This document shows, one piece after another, positions 20,717 through 29,302 of a DNA stretch of 64,000 bases. Where the stretch lies: positions 1 through 64,000 of the forward strand of contig NZ_FMYM01000004.1 in the NCBI RefSeq assembly GCF_900096965.1, read 5' to 3'. A program made the translations under genes and the position numbers. A model generated the notes under the pieces. It did not search any database. It saw nothing but the letters and a program-made list of their open reading frames with translations, and was not told the origin of the DNA. Numbering within the stretch: the first letter of the stretch is position 1; each line of letters starts with the position of its first letter. Source of the DNA: Shouchella lonarensis (lineage in GTDB: Bacteria > Bacillota > Bacilli > Bacillales > Bacillaceae_D).

Positions 20717-22195
20717 ATGGGCGCCAAAACAGGCCAACAATATATCGACCGTTTAAAAGCAGCGAAAAACCATGTGTATGTACACGGAGAGAGAGTGAAC
20801 GACGTCACGACCCACCCAAATTTTAAAAATGTCGTCCGCTCAATGGCCCATTTATATGACTTACAACACGAACAAGGAGAAACGATGCTGTACACTTCGC
20901 CGACATCCAGTGATCCGGTCGGCATGACATTTTTACAACCGACTTCGATTGATGATTTAATCAAACGGCGGACGGCGATTCAAGCGTGGGCGAAAACATC
21001 AGGCGGTATGCTCGGCCGTTCGCCTGACTATTTAAATGCTGAAATGATGGCGATGGGCACAAACAATGCTTTATTTGCCGAAGCAGACCCAATGTTTGCC
21101 GAAAATACGAAGCGTTACTATGAGTTTGCCCGGGAAAATGACATTAGCTTGACGCATACACTCATTCATCCGCAAGTAAATCGAGCGAAAGCACAGCACG
21201 AACAAAAAGACGCCAACGTCGCCCTCCATCTTGTCAAAAAAACGACGGACGGTATCATTGTTGATGGCATTCGCCTTCTCGCCACCCAAGGCGGGATTAC
21301 AGACGAAATTCTCGTCTTCCCGTCTACCGTGAAAAAAGCGGGCGAATTAGACGATCCATACTCACTTGCATTTGCGATTCCAAACAATACACCAGGGTTA
21401 AAATTTTTAAGTCGTGAATCATTTGACCCCGATAAAAGTACATGGGACTATCCACTCTCTTCCCGGTTTGAAGAAGGCGATGCGATCGTTTCATTTGAAA
21501 ACGTTTTCGTACCATGGGAGCGTGTCTTTGTTTGTGGTCATTCTAGTATTTGTAACCGCACATTCCGTGAAACGAATGCGGTCGTTCATATGTCGCATCA
21601 AGTCGTCGCCAAAAACATTGTCAAAACCGAATTTGTCCTCGGCACGGCGTTGTCGATCATGGACGCGATTGGCATTGATGGATTCCAACACGTACAAGAT
21701 AAAGGCACTGAAATGATGCTTGTGCTTGAAGCGATGAAATCTCACTTATATCGCGCCGAGCACAATGCAAAACGAGATGCTTCTGGCACAATGACACCCG
21801 ACTTCGAAGCACTGAACGCTGCGCGCAATTGGTACCCGCGCGTCTACCCACGCCTCACGGAAATCATCCGCATTCTTGGTGCTTCCGGCTTGATGGGCAT
21901 CCCGACTGAAGCAGATTTCTCACATGAAGAAATTGGTCCATTGCTTGAGCGTGGCTTACAAGGCAAGCATGTGACCGGCTCTGAACGGGTGCAATTATTC
22001 CGACTCGCTTGGGATTTAACGATGAGCGCTTTCGGTAGCCGTCAAGCCCACTACGAATACTATTTCTTCGGTGATCCGATCCGTATGGGCATGGCTTACT
22101 TTGATACTTTCGAAAAAGCCCCGTACAAACAGTACGTCCAAGATTTCTTGAAGGGACGGGAAGCAACGACGCCTACAGGAGGGGACGCGCGATGA
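20717..22195 (+). CDS. hpaB: 4-hydroxyphenylacetate 3-monooxygenase, oxygenase component
   Basis: A 492-residue FADH2-dependent oxygenase of the HpaB/acyl-CoA dehydrogenase fold. It hydroxylates 4-hydroxyphenylacetate to 3,4-dihydroxyphenylacetate using reduced flavin from HpaC. The N-terminus (TGQQYIDRLKAAKNHVYVHGERV) and the central segment with SSRFEEGDAIVSFENVFVPWERVF match the family. AGGAGGAACGACC precedes the ATG. Its stop overlaps the hpaD start by four bases, so the two are coupled. Confidence 0.95.
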   Translation: MGAKTGQQYIDRLKAAKNHVYVHGERVNDVTTHPNFKNVVRSMAHLYDLQHEQGETMLYTSPTSSDPVGMTFLQPTSIDDLIKRRTAIQAWAKTSGGMLGRSPDYLNAEMMAMGTNNALFAEADPMFAENTKRYYEFARENDISLTHTLIHPQVNRAKAQHEQKDANVALHLVKKTTDGIIVDGIRLLATQGGITDEILVFPSTVKKAGELDDPYSLAFAIPNNTPGLKFLSRESFDPDKSTWDYPLSSRFEEGDAIVSFENVFVPWERVFVCGHSSICNRTFRETNAVVHMSHQVVAKNIVKTEFVLGTALSIMDAIGIDGFQHVQDKGTEMMLVLEAMKSHLYRAEHNAKRDASGTMTPDFEALNAARNWYPRVYPRLTEIIRILGASGLMGIPTEADFSHEEIGPLLERGLQGKHVTGSERVQLFRLAWDLTMSAFGSRQAHYEYYFFGDPIRMGMAYFDTFEKAPYKQYVQDFLKGREATTPTGGDAR

Positions 22196-23178
22196 TTGAT
22201 TTAGGGATTATTCGCGCCGGGCGCGCTGTCTTGCACGTGACAGACTTAGATGCGTCACGCAAATTTTACGTCGATGGACTTGGGTTTATCGAGACCGAAT
22301 CAGATGAAACGCATTTATATTTACGCGGCTTGGAAGAACATAACCATCATTCGTTGTTACTAAAAAAAGCCGCCAAGCCAAGTGTGGAAGTAATGAGTTA
22401 TAAAGTCCGCCATCCTGATGATTTAGAAAAACTTGCGGCGACCTTTTCTGAACAAGGATATGAGACAACATGGTGCGAGCGCGGCAGTCAACACGCCATC
22501 GGACGTACGTTACGCGTGCAAGACTTATCCGGGCTGCCGCTTGAATTTTACGCCGAAATGACTGTCGTCGAGCGCATGTTACAGCGCTATGATCTATACA
22601 AAGGCGCCCGAATCCAGCGCATTGACCATTTCAACTGCATGGTGCAAAATGTAGAGGCAGCGTACCATTTTTACATGAAGACGTTAGGGTTTGCTTGCTC
22701 AGAATACACCGCAACGGACGAAGAGGCAATTTGGGCTGCGTGGCTCCACCAAAAGCCGAGTGTACACGATGTCGCATTTATGAACGGGGTCGGGCCACGC
22801 TTACACCACGTTGGTTTTTGGCTCAGCGACCAGCTTAGTTTAATCCATGCCTGTGACGTGCTTGCCTCGATTGGTTATGCAAAAACAATCGAACGCGGGC
22901 CCGGAAGACACGGGCTATCCAATGCCTTCTTCCTTTATTTACGTGATCCTGATGGCCATCGCATCGAGCTTTACAACGGTGATTATTTAACAAGCGATCC
23001 CGATTTTAAGCCGATTCGTTGGGACTTAGACGACCCACGCCGAGCCACATTTTGGGGACATGCCGCGCCAGACAGCTGGTTTGACGAAGCTTCACCCGTC
23101 CAACACGTGGTGACGAAACAAGTCGTCGCTACAGCTGAACCGATTTTAAAGAAGCAAAAACCAACGTTCATGTTGTGA
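22192..23178 (+). CDS. hpaD: 3,4-dihydroxyphenylacetate 2,3-dioxygenase (extradiol)
   Basis: A 328-residue type I extradiol dioxygenase with two vicinal-oxygen-chelate modules (residues about 8-125 and 140-270). Metal ligands likely are His in RIDHFNC (near 145), His in RLHHVGF (near 206) and Glu in HRIELYNGDY (near 259). It opens homoprotocatechuate to 5-carboxymethyl-2-hydroxymuconate semialdehyde, the HpaE substrate. The tail after residue 275 is typical of the Fe/Mn homoprotocatechuate enzymes. Coupled to hpaB. Confidence 0.93.
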   Translation: MIDLGIIRAGRAVLHVTDLDASRKFYVDGLGFIETESDETHLYLRGLEEHNHHSLLLKKAAKPSVEVMSYKVRHPDDLEKLAATFSEQGYETTWCERGSQHAIGRTLRVQDLSGLPLEFYAEMTVVERMLQRYDLYKGARIQRIDHFNCMVQNVEAAYHFYMKTLGFACSEYTATDEEAIWAAWLHQKPSVHDVAFMNGVGPRLHHVGFWLSDQLSLIHACDVLASIGYAKTIERGPGRHGLSNAFFLYLRDPDGHRIELYNGDYLTSDPDFKPIRWDLDDPRRATFWGHAAPDSWFDEASPVQHVVTKQVVATAEPILKKQKPTFML

Positions 23179-23214
23179 TGAGACGCATTTTTTACAATTG
23201 GGAGGGTCATGACG

Positions 23215-24663
23215 ATGAACATCCAGCAATACATTGACACGACGCTTCAACCATATATATTAAAAGATTGGGGCGAACAGCGCGATACAAGTGTGCTCAC
23301 CGCCCCTTACGACGGGCGCACACTCGCGCACATTCCGCGCATGTCGAAAGCAGACGTCGATCAGGCGATTACAGCTGCGGCACAGGCAAAAGAGGCGATG
23401 GCCGCTCTTCCTGCCCATCAGCGCGGTGACATATTAGACCGGCTCGTCTCCTTGCTTGAGCAAAAACAAGACATCGCCGCGGCACTGATTTGTGCTGAAA
23501 CCGCCAAACCAATCCGCACCGCAAAAGAAGAAGTGGCGCGCACGATCCAAACATACCGATTCGCTGCCCATGCTGCGTATAACCAGCGCGGAGAGACGTT
23601 GCCAATGGACGCAGCCCCTAATGGGGTTGGACGGATTGGCTTGACGATGCGCGAGCCGCTCGGCATCATTGGTGCGATTACACCGTTTAATTTCCCACTC
23701 AATCTTGTCGCGCATAAGATCGGGCCAGCGATTGCTTCTGGAAATACCGTCATTTTAAAACCAGCTTCACAGACACCGTTGTCGGCCTATTTTTTAGGAC
23801 AATTACTCACGGAAGCAGGACTACCAGCCGGTGCTTTTCATATCGTCACTGGTAGCGGAAAAACCATCGGCGATGCGCTTGTCACAGACGACCGCGTCCA
23901 AATGATTACCTTCACTGGCAGTGCCGAAGTCGGAAAAGAAATTCGCGCCAAAGCAGGCTTGAAAAAAGTGACGCTTGAACTCGGCTCCAATTCCGCCCTC
24001 ATTGTTGACAAGCAAATCGACCCGCACGCGATTGCAAAACGCTGTGCGATTGGTGCCTTTACTTTTCAAGGACAAGTATGTATTTCATTGCAACGCATTT
24101 ATGTCCACGAAGACCTTTATGATGAATTTGTTGCTGCTTTTATTAACGCCAGCAAATCCCTTGTGACAGGCGATCCGACGCATGACGAGACGGATATATC
24201 GGCACTCATTTCAGAAAACGATGCCGCGCGTGTTCATACGTGGATCAACGACGCGCTTGAAGCAGGCGCAACACTTGGGTGTGGCGGGCATCGCGATGGT
24301 GCGATCATCGAGCCGACTGTTTTGCTACATGTCCCAAAAGAGACACGTATCTCTTGCGATGAAGTTTTCGGCCCTGTCGTGCTCATTAATCGCATTGCGT
24401 CTCTAGAAGAAGGGGTCACCCACGTCAATGATTCACGCTACGGCCTGCAAGCCGGGATTTACACGAATGATATCCATCACGCTTTAAACGCTGCCAAGAA
24501 ACTACACGTAGGCGGCGTCATGATCAATGACATCCCCACTTACCGTGTTGATCATATGCCTTACGGGGGCGTCAAAGAAAGTGGCACCGGACGCGAAGGC
24601 ATTACGTATGCGATCGAAGAAATGACAGAACTGAAACTCGTTGTCTTTAACCAACTGAAATGA
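23215..24663 (+). CDS. Aldehyde dehydrogenase, probable succinate semialdehyde dehydrogenase of the pathway
   Basis: A second NAD(P)-dependent aldehyde dehydrogenase (482 residues), distinct from HpaE. Catalytic Glu is in TLELGSNS near 252 and Cys in GQVCISLQR near 286. In the hpa operon the obvious leftover aldehyde is succinate semialdehyde from the aldolase step, so a succinate semialdehyde dehydrogenase role is inferred. By sequence style it could also belong to lactaldehyde or phosphonoacetaldehyde-type dehydrogenases. The start at 23215 is eight bases after GGAGGG. An ATG at 23209 is too close to the site. Confidence 0.8.
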   Translation: MNIQQYIDTTLQPYILKDWGEQRDTSVLTAPYDGRTLAHIPRMSKADVDQAITAAAQAKEAMAALPAHQRGDILDRLVSLLEQKQDIAAALICAETAKPIRTAKEEVARTIQTYRFAAHAAYNQRGETLPMDAAPNGVGRIGLTMREPLGIIGAITPFNFPLNLVAHKIGPAIASGNTVILKPASQTPLSAYFLGQLLTEAGLPAGAFHIVTGSGKTIGDALVTDDRVQMITFTGSAEVGKEIRAKAGLKKVTLELGSNSALIVDKQIDPHAIAKRCAIGAFTFQGQVCISLQRIYVHEDLYDEFVAAFINASKSLVTGDPTHDETDISALISENDAARVHTWINDALEAGATLGCGGHRDGAIIEPTVLLHVPKETRISCDEVFGPVVLINRIASLEEGVTHVNDSRYGLQAGIYTNDIHHALNAAKKLHVGGVMINDIPTYRVDHMPYGGVKESGTGREGITYAIEEMTELKLVVFNQLK

Positions 24664-24678
24664 GAGGGGGGCTTTTCC

Positions 24679-25134
24679 ATGGATGAACAACGTTTCCGCA
24701 CGGCGATGAGCCGCTTTCCAACCGGTGTGACCGTCATTACAACAAACATTGATGGCATCACGCACGGGATGACCGCAAATGCTTTTATGAGCGTATCACT
24801 CAACCCAATGCTCATTGCCGTATCCGTTGCCAACAAAGCGGCCATGCACGCGTATTTAGCGCAGTCTGGGCGCTTTGCCGTGAACTTATTAACGAAACAA
24901 CAAGCGGATATATCGACCCATTTCGCCGGTGGGCCACAAGTGGACAATATCTCCTTTGAAACGTTTGACCAGCTCCCTATTTTGCGCGATGCGCTTGCTT
25001 ACATTACTTGTGACGTGCACAACGCCCACCAAGAAGGGGATCACACCATTTATATTGGCGCCGTTCGAGACTTAGTCGTCAATGATGAGCAACCGCTTGC
25101 TTATTTTTCTGGGAAGTATTGTGGGGTGATGTAA
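24679..25134 (+). CDS. hpaC: 4-hydroxyphenylacetate 3-monooxygenase, flavin reductase component
   Basis: A 151-residue short flavin:NADH reductase that supplies FADH2 to HpaB. The family core is visible: RFPTGVTVITT, then HGMTANAFMSVSLNPMLIAVSV (residues about 30-51) and a C-terminal YFSGKYCGVM. GAGAGGGGGG precedes the ATG. It is the last gene of the rightward hpa unit and is followed directly by a terminator. Confidence 0.93.
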   Translation: MDEQRFRTAMSRFPTGVTVITTNIDGITHGMTANAFMSVSLNPMLIAVSVANKAAMHAYLAQSGRFAVNLLTKQQADISTHFAGGPQVDNISFETFDQLPILRDALAYITCDVHNAHQEGDHTIYIGAVRDLVVNDEQPLAYFSGKYCGVM

Positions 25135-25167
25135 ACAACCCTACATTTCTTCCTAAAAAAGATATGC

Positions 25168-25194
25168 AAAAAGCCGAGCTGTGCTCGGCTTTTT
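25168..25194. terminator. Terminator after hpaC
   Basis: AAAAAGCCGAGC / GCTCGGCTTTTT, a strong symmetrical stem-loop usable from both sides. It separates the convergent hpaC and mepB-like genes. Confidence 0.92.
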
Positions 25195-25234
25195 GTCATT
25201 TTACTTGGAGATAACGCCAACCCCACACCAGCTC

Positions 25235-25792
25235 CTACCCCATTACACGCGAGTTAACCTGACAAATCGTTTCTTTCATTTTCCCCTCTACAAACTCGTC
25301 AAAGTAGTCACTTTGCCACTTCTTCGTTCTCTGTGCTTGACTTGCTGTCGGTGTTGTCCATGGGCCATAGACGCGAAAAGCCCGTTTACCCCCAATATGT
25401 TGCCGAGAAAATATGCCCTTTTTTATAAGCACTAATTTAGGGAAAAGAAACATCCCACATCTAGCACCTTCATCACTTGCAATGAGCACCCACTCGATGT
25501 CATCAGACGCATCGAGTGGCGCAATTTCAAATGCAGGTGTCTCCCTTTTCCATAAGGTGACAAACTGCCCCACTTTTTTTGGTGTGCGTTTCGCTTGACG
25601 AAAAAGCGCACGCTGTCCATTCAAATGAAATTGAACAGCGCCGTATTCAGCGCTTTCATGTTCCCTATAAGATTCACTAACTTGAATACCAGCTGGAGTC
25701 AATATTTCATTACAAATCCACTCGAATGAATACGGTAACTCCCCTACACTTGCGTCAACAGACCATTTCGGACGCGTATTTGTCAATGTCAT
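25235..25792 (-). CDS. MepB-like protein
   Basis: A 185-residue protein matching the MepB family, found beside the MepRA multidrug efflux genes in Staphylococcus. Shared patterns are the RQAKRTPKKVGQFVTLW segment near residues 65-80, RAFRVYGPW near 137 and KKWQSDYFDEF near 157. The biochemical function of MepB is unknown. Here it lies 12 bases downstream of hpaF and is probably co-transcribed with it. A link to phenylacetate catabolism is not evident. It may be a hitch-hiker gene. Confidence 0.75.
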   Translation of the reverse strand: MTLTNTRPKWSVDASVGELPYSFEWICNEILTPAGIQVSESYREHESAEYGAVQFHLNGQRALFRQAKRTPKKVGQFVTLWKRETPAFEIAPLDASDDIEWVLIASDEGARCGMFLFPKLVLIKKGIFSRQHIGGKRAFRVYGPWTTPTASQAQRTKKWQSDYFDEFVEGKMKETICQVNSRVMG

Positions 25793-25804
25793 CTATTTAA
25801 TCCC

Positions 25805-26197
25805 CTAACTTCTACGCTTATACCGCTCATGAATATTATTCTTCTTATAAGTCCCACCTTCCGCAAACTCCACCAACTCCAACGAAAGCGCAAGATAACG
25901 TCGTTCAAACACATCGGCAAACGTGTCACACACAACCGCAAACACCGCCTCGCACACTTCTGTTTTCACTTCTTCAGTGCGCCCGGCCCCGATTTTCATA
26001 ATGACATGTACAAATGCGTCATCTTCTGCGCCATCGACAACGACATAATCGTGCAACATGATCGCGCGCGAACGGATCCCTCCAACGGGAAAAAGGGGCG
26101 CGCGATCAATCAATACTTGGTTGATCTTTGCTAACAGCGATCGCATATCGGTTTCGCCTTGCAAATTATCGGTATATTCCACTGTAATATGTGGCAT
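25805..26197 (-). CDS. hpaF: 5-carboxymethyl-2-hydroxymuconate delta-isomerase
   Basis: A 130-residue member of the tautomerase superfamily. It begins MPHITVEYTDNL, so Pro1 after methionine removal would be the catalytic base, as in CHMI. It isomerises the HpaE product so the decarboxylase can act. AAAGGAGG lies seven bases before the ATG. It is third in the leftward unit hpaG1-hpaG2-hpaF. The length agrees with CHMI (about 126). Confidence 0.9.
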   Translation of the reverse strand: MPHITVEYTDNLQGETDMRSLLAKINQVLIDRAPLFPVGGIRSRAIMLHDYVVVDGAEDDAFVHVIMKIGAGRTEEVKTEVCEAVFAVVCDTFADVFERRYLALSLELVEFAEGGTYKKNNIHERYKRRS

Positions 26198-26209
26198 CGT
26201 GCGCCTCCT

Positions 26210-26971
26210 TTACGATCGTCCAACAGCTTGTTTCTCCCTTACAATCGTATTCGCAAGCTTCCCTAACCCTTCGATTTCTGTAATTATCTCATCACCGACT
26301 TCCACATTCACCGTCCCTTTCGGCGTCCCGGTCAAAATGACATCTCCTTTAGACAACGTCATAAACGAGCTGATGTGCGCAATTAACTGCGGGATCGTAA
26401 ACACCATGTCGCGTGTCGATCCTTCTTGCGTTAATACGCCATTCACATACGTACGTAACATCAAATTCATCGGATCAGGCACTTCATCAGCGGTCACGAG
26501 CCACGGACCGAGTGGTGTACTATGGTCACGATTCTTCACCCTTAAATTAGGACGGTAATAGTTTTCCAAGTAATCACGAAATGCATAGTCGTTGGCAATC
26601 GTATATCCTAACACATACCTGTACGCCTCATTTTCAGCAACATCGCGGGCTGTTTCGCCAATCACAACAGCGAGTTCGCATTCATAGTGCATAAACGTAA
26701 CATCTTCTGGTCGAACCGTCTTATTGCGATGACCCACAAATGTATTAGGCCCTTTCAAAAAAAGTAACGGCTCTTCTGGCGCTTGAAAAGCAAGCTCGCT
26801 CGCATGATCGGCATAATTGAGCCCAAGCGCAAATGTCGTTCTAGGCTCGATGGGCGGTAACCACTCAACATCCATTTCCGTCAACATGCGCCCATCTTGT
26901 AACATCACTTGTCCATTCGCCTCTGTTGCTTCATGGCAATCACCTTCGTAACGTACTCGTGCTGTTTTCAC
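26210..26971 (-). CDS. hpaG2: HpaG2: fumarylacetoacetase-fold decarboxylase/isomerase subunit (C-terminal-half type)
   Basis: A 253-residue FAH-fold protein corresponding to the second half of E. coli HpaG. That enzyme decarboxylates 5-oxopent-3-ene-1,2,5-tricarboxylate and isomerises the product. The metal-binding core is visible: ALGLNYADHASE, FLKGPNTFVGH, MHYECELAVVIG and the C-terminal DVILTGTPKG. GTG start at 26971 after AGGGGG; its G is shared with the hpaG1 stop codon, a one-base overlap that implies tight coupling. Confidence 0.88.
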   Translation of the reverse strand: MKTARVRYEGDCHEATEANGQVMLQDGRMLTEMDVEWLPPIEPRTTFALGLNYADHASELAFQAPEEPLLFLKGPNTFVGHRNKTVRPEDVTFMHYECELAVVIGETARDVAENEAYRYVLGYTIANDYAFRDYLENYYRPNLRVKNRDHSTPLGPWLVTADEVPDPMNLMLRTYVNGVLTQEGSTRDMVFTIPQLIAHISSFMTLSKGDVILTGTPKGTVNVEVGDEIITEIEGLGKLANTIVREKQAVGRS

Positions 26972-27696
26972 TAGAGATGCCCCCTGTCTACGATTATTGC
27001 TTGTTCACGCACAACGTTTGTTTCTAATACGCCAATCGGATCAATCTCAATCCGGATACGATCGGCCTTGCGCACAATCGGCGCATCTTGACGCACACCA
27101 ACGTGCAGGACATCACCTCGTGATAGTGTCATAAAAGCTGTCACGTCCTCAAGCAATTGTGCAACTGAACGGTATAAGTTTGACGTTAGCCATGAACATA
27201 CAATCTGATCATTGACATACGTCTTCACCTCTACGTCATTAATGTCATCTATCAAAGCGCTGCCTATCACTTGCGGGCCTAAAAAACAAAAACCATCCCG
27301 CGCGCGATGTTTCACTGCCGGACGGAAAAAACTTTTGTGCGGCACAGTCACGTCACCAATAATTGTAAAACCAGAAACAACGTCAAGCGCAGATATTTTT
27401 TTCACTGCCGTTGCAGTCTGTCCAATGACAATGCCTAGCGTTGCCCCCATTTGTACTTCCGCCACATCCTTCGGTAATAATAACGGTTGGCCATGTTCGT
27501 TATACGTATTACGTGGTTTCATATAAAGTACAGGTGCTTCGGGTGGTTGCTTATAAGGAGACTTGAGAAAATCGTCTTTCATTGTTTCTAGCTCAACAAG
27601 ATCATTTAACAACGTCCCGTATACACGTCCTTTAAGCACAACCTCTTGTAAGGATACATCTCTGTCAGATACGTTCTCTTCGCTTAATAGTTCCAT
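26971..27696 (-). CDS. hpaG1: HpaG1: fumarylacetoacetase-fold decarboxylase/isomerase subunit (N-terminal-half type)
   Basis: A 241-residue FAH-fold protein, equivalent to the first half of the single-chain HpaG. Recognisable are GRVYGTLLND, LYMKPRNTYNEHGQPLLLP and VQMGATLGIVIG near residues 40-100. The last holds the metal ligands in this family, but its acidic pair appears partly altered, so catalysis may rest on HpaG2. ATG 27696 lies after GGAGTG. The frame extends to 27732 without good support. First gene of the leftward unit. Confidence 0.85.
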   Translation of the reverse strand: MELLSEENVSDRDVSLQEVVLKGRVYGTLLNDLVELETMKDDFLKSPYKQPPEAPVLYMKPRNTYNEHGQPLLLPKDVAEVQMGATLGIVIGQTATAVKKISALDVVSGFTIIGDVTVPHKSFFRPAVKHRARDGFCFLGPQVIGSALIDDINDVEVKTYVNDQIVCSWLTSNLYRSVAQLLEDVTAFMTLSRGDVLHVGVRQDAPIVRKADRIRIEIDPIGVLETNVVREQAIIVDRGHL

Positions 27697-27770
27697 CACA
27701 ATCACACTCCGTCTTGAACAAAATTTGCGCATATACTATCTCTTTCGCGATCGCCCTCCTTTTTCCCTTC

Positions 27771-27805
27771 AAAAAAAAACAAGACCCCTCACTTGAGAGA
27801 TCTTG
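27771..27805 (-). terminator. Terminator of the metNIQ operon
   Basis: On the minus strand CAAGATCTCTC ... GGGGTCTTG folds into a stem followed by a run of nine or more T. It is placed ten bases after the metQ stop. Confidence 0.8.
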
Positions 27806-27814
27806 CTCCGCTAC

Positions 27815-28633
27815 TTAATCGACTGCGATCACGGCACCGGCATACTTTTCATCAATAAACGCTTTGATTTCATCAGAGTCGAGCACCGAAATCAGCGCTT
27901 TGACTGCCTCATCATCAGCGCTATCTTTGCGTGTCACGACAATATTGGCGTATGGATTGCTTTCATCGCCCGCTTCTAAATAAATTGCTTCTTCCACTGG
28001 AGAAATGCCGGCGCCCATCGCGAAATTCGAATTAATTGCGACGACGTCTGCCTCATTTGATTGATACGCTTGTGGCAACATTTCTGGATTCGGACCAGCA
28101 TCAATGCGAATATTTTTCGGATTCTCTACAATATCTGCTTCCGTCGCTTCCACAGCAGGAACACCGTCTTTTAATGTAATGAGCCCCGCTTCTTGTAATA
28201 ACGAAAGAATTCGCCCGTAATCGGAAACAGAATTGCTCATTAGCACCGTTGCCCCGTCAGGAAGCTCATCCAACTTGTCATAGTCTTGTGAGTAAAGACC
28301 GATTGGCTCCAAGTGCACTGCGCCTACTTCCACAAAGTCATAGCCGTGGTCAGCAATTTGCTGGTCTAAATATGGACGGTGTTGGAAAAAGTTTGCGTCA
28401 ATTTCCTCGTCCTGAAGGGCCCGGTTCGGTAAAATGTAATCATCAAACACTTTAATTTCTAAATCAAAACCTTTTTCTTTTAGAAGTGGCTTTGCTTCTT
28501 CCAAAATTTCTGCATGGGGCACATTTGATGCACCGACTGTTACTTTTGATCCGTCTTTTTCACCGCTATTTCCACAAGCCACAAGTCCCGTACTCGCTGC
28601 GAATACACCTAATCCTAACAACCATTTTTTCAT
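27815..28633 (-). CDS. metQ: Methionine ABC transporter substrate-binding lipoprotein
   Basis: A 272-residue NLPA/MetQ-type lipoprotein that captures methionine (L- and probably D-) outside the membrane. A signal peptide ends in the lipobox LVAC with Cys20 as the lipid-anchored residue. The mature part opens with TVGASNVPHAEIL, and FFQHRPYLDQQ near residue 82 is typical. It follows metI after 12 bases. Complete. Confidence 0.95.
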   Translation of the reverse strand: MKKWLLGLGVFAASTGLVACGNSGEKDGSKVTVGASNVPHAEILEEAKPLLKEKGFDLEIKVFDDYILPNRALQDEEIDANFFQHRPYLDQQIADHGYDFVEVGAVHLEPIGLYSQDYDKLDELPDGATVLMSNSVSDYGRILSLLQEAGLITLKDGVPAVEATEADIVENPKNIRIDAGPNPEMLPQAYQSNEADVVAINSNFAMGAGISPVEEAIYLEAGDESNPYANIVVTRKDSADDEAVKALISVLDSDEIKAFIDEKYAGAVIAVD

Positions 28634-28645
28634 TTTACATTCCCC

Positions 28646-29302
28646 CTATCGTTTATCTATCTTTCTTGTGAGTGAATCTCCGAGCCACTGAAACAAAAAT
28701 ACAATTAATAAAATCACAACTGTCGCCACAAGCATTACTTCTGTATTCGTTCGTTGAAACCCTTGCTGAAATGCCAGTGTCCCAAGTCCGCCAGCACCGA
28801 TTGTACCAGCCATTGCCGTGTAACCGACAAGCGCGACCGTCGTCACTGTGATCCCTGAAATTAATGCTGGCAGTGCTTCAGGAATGAGCACCTTCCACAC
28901 AATATGTGCATGTGATGCCCCCATTGACTGAGCGGCTTCAACGACACCGCGATCGACTTCGCGCAAAGCGAGCTCAACCATTCGTGCATAAAATGGCGCT
29001 GCACCAATAATTAAAGCCGGAAGTGCTGCAGAAGCGCCAAACATCGACCCCACAATCATGCGCGTGAAAGGAATTAATAAAATAATTAAAATGATAAACG
29101 GGATCGAGCGAAATACATTGACAACTGTTCCGATAACGACATAGGTCAAACGGCTCTCCCAAGCGCCCCCTTTTGCCGTCAAATAAAGCACGAGCCCAAG
29201 CGCCAACCCTAACACAAATGTCGCAACACTAGAAGCGATGGTCATATAAACCGTCTCCCACGTTGCCACCCAAACATCTTCCCAAACGACGTTGCTAAGC
29301 AT
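28646..29302 (-). CDS. metI: Methionine ABC transporter permease
   Basis: A 218-residue permease with five transmembrane segments and the EAA loop EAAQSMGASHAHIVWKVLIPEALPALI near residues 133-159, which contacts MetN. The start overlaps the end of metN by eight bases. Second gene of the S-box operon (called metP in B. subtilis). Confidence 0.95.
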   Translation of the reverse strand: MLSNVVWEDVWVATWETVYMTIASSVATFVLGLALGLVLYLTAKGGAWESRLTYVVIGTVVNVFRSIPFIILIILLIPFTRMIVGSMFGASAALPALIIGAAPFYARMVELALREVDRGVVEAAQSMGASHAHIVWKVLIPEALPALISGITVTTVALVGYTAMAGTIGAGGLGTLAFQQGFQRTNTEVMLVATVVILLIVFLFQWLGDSLTRKIDKR

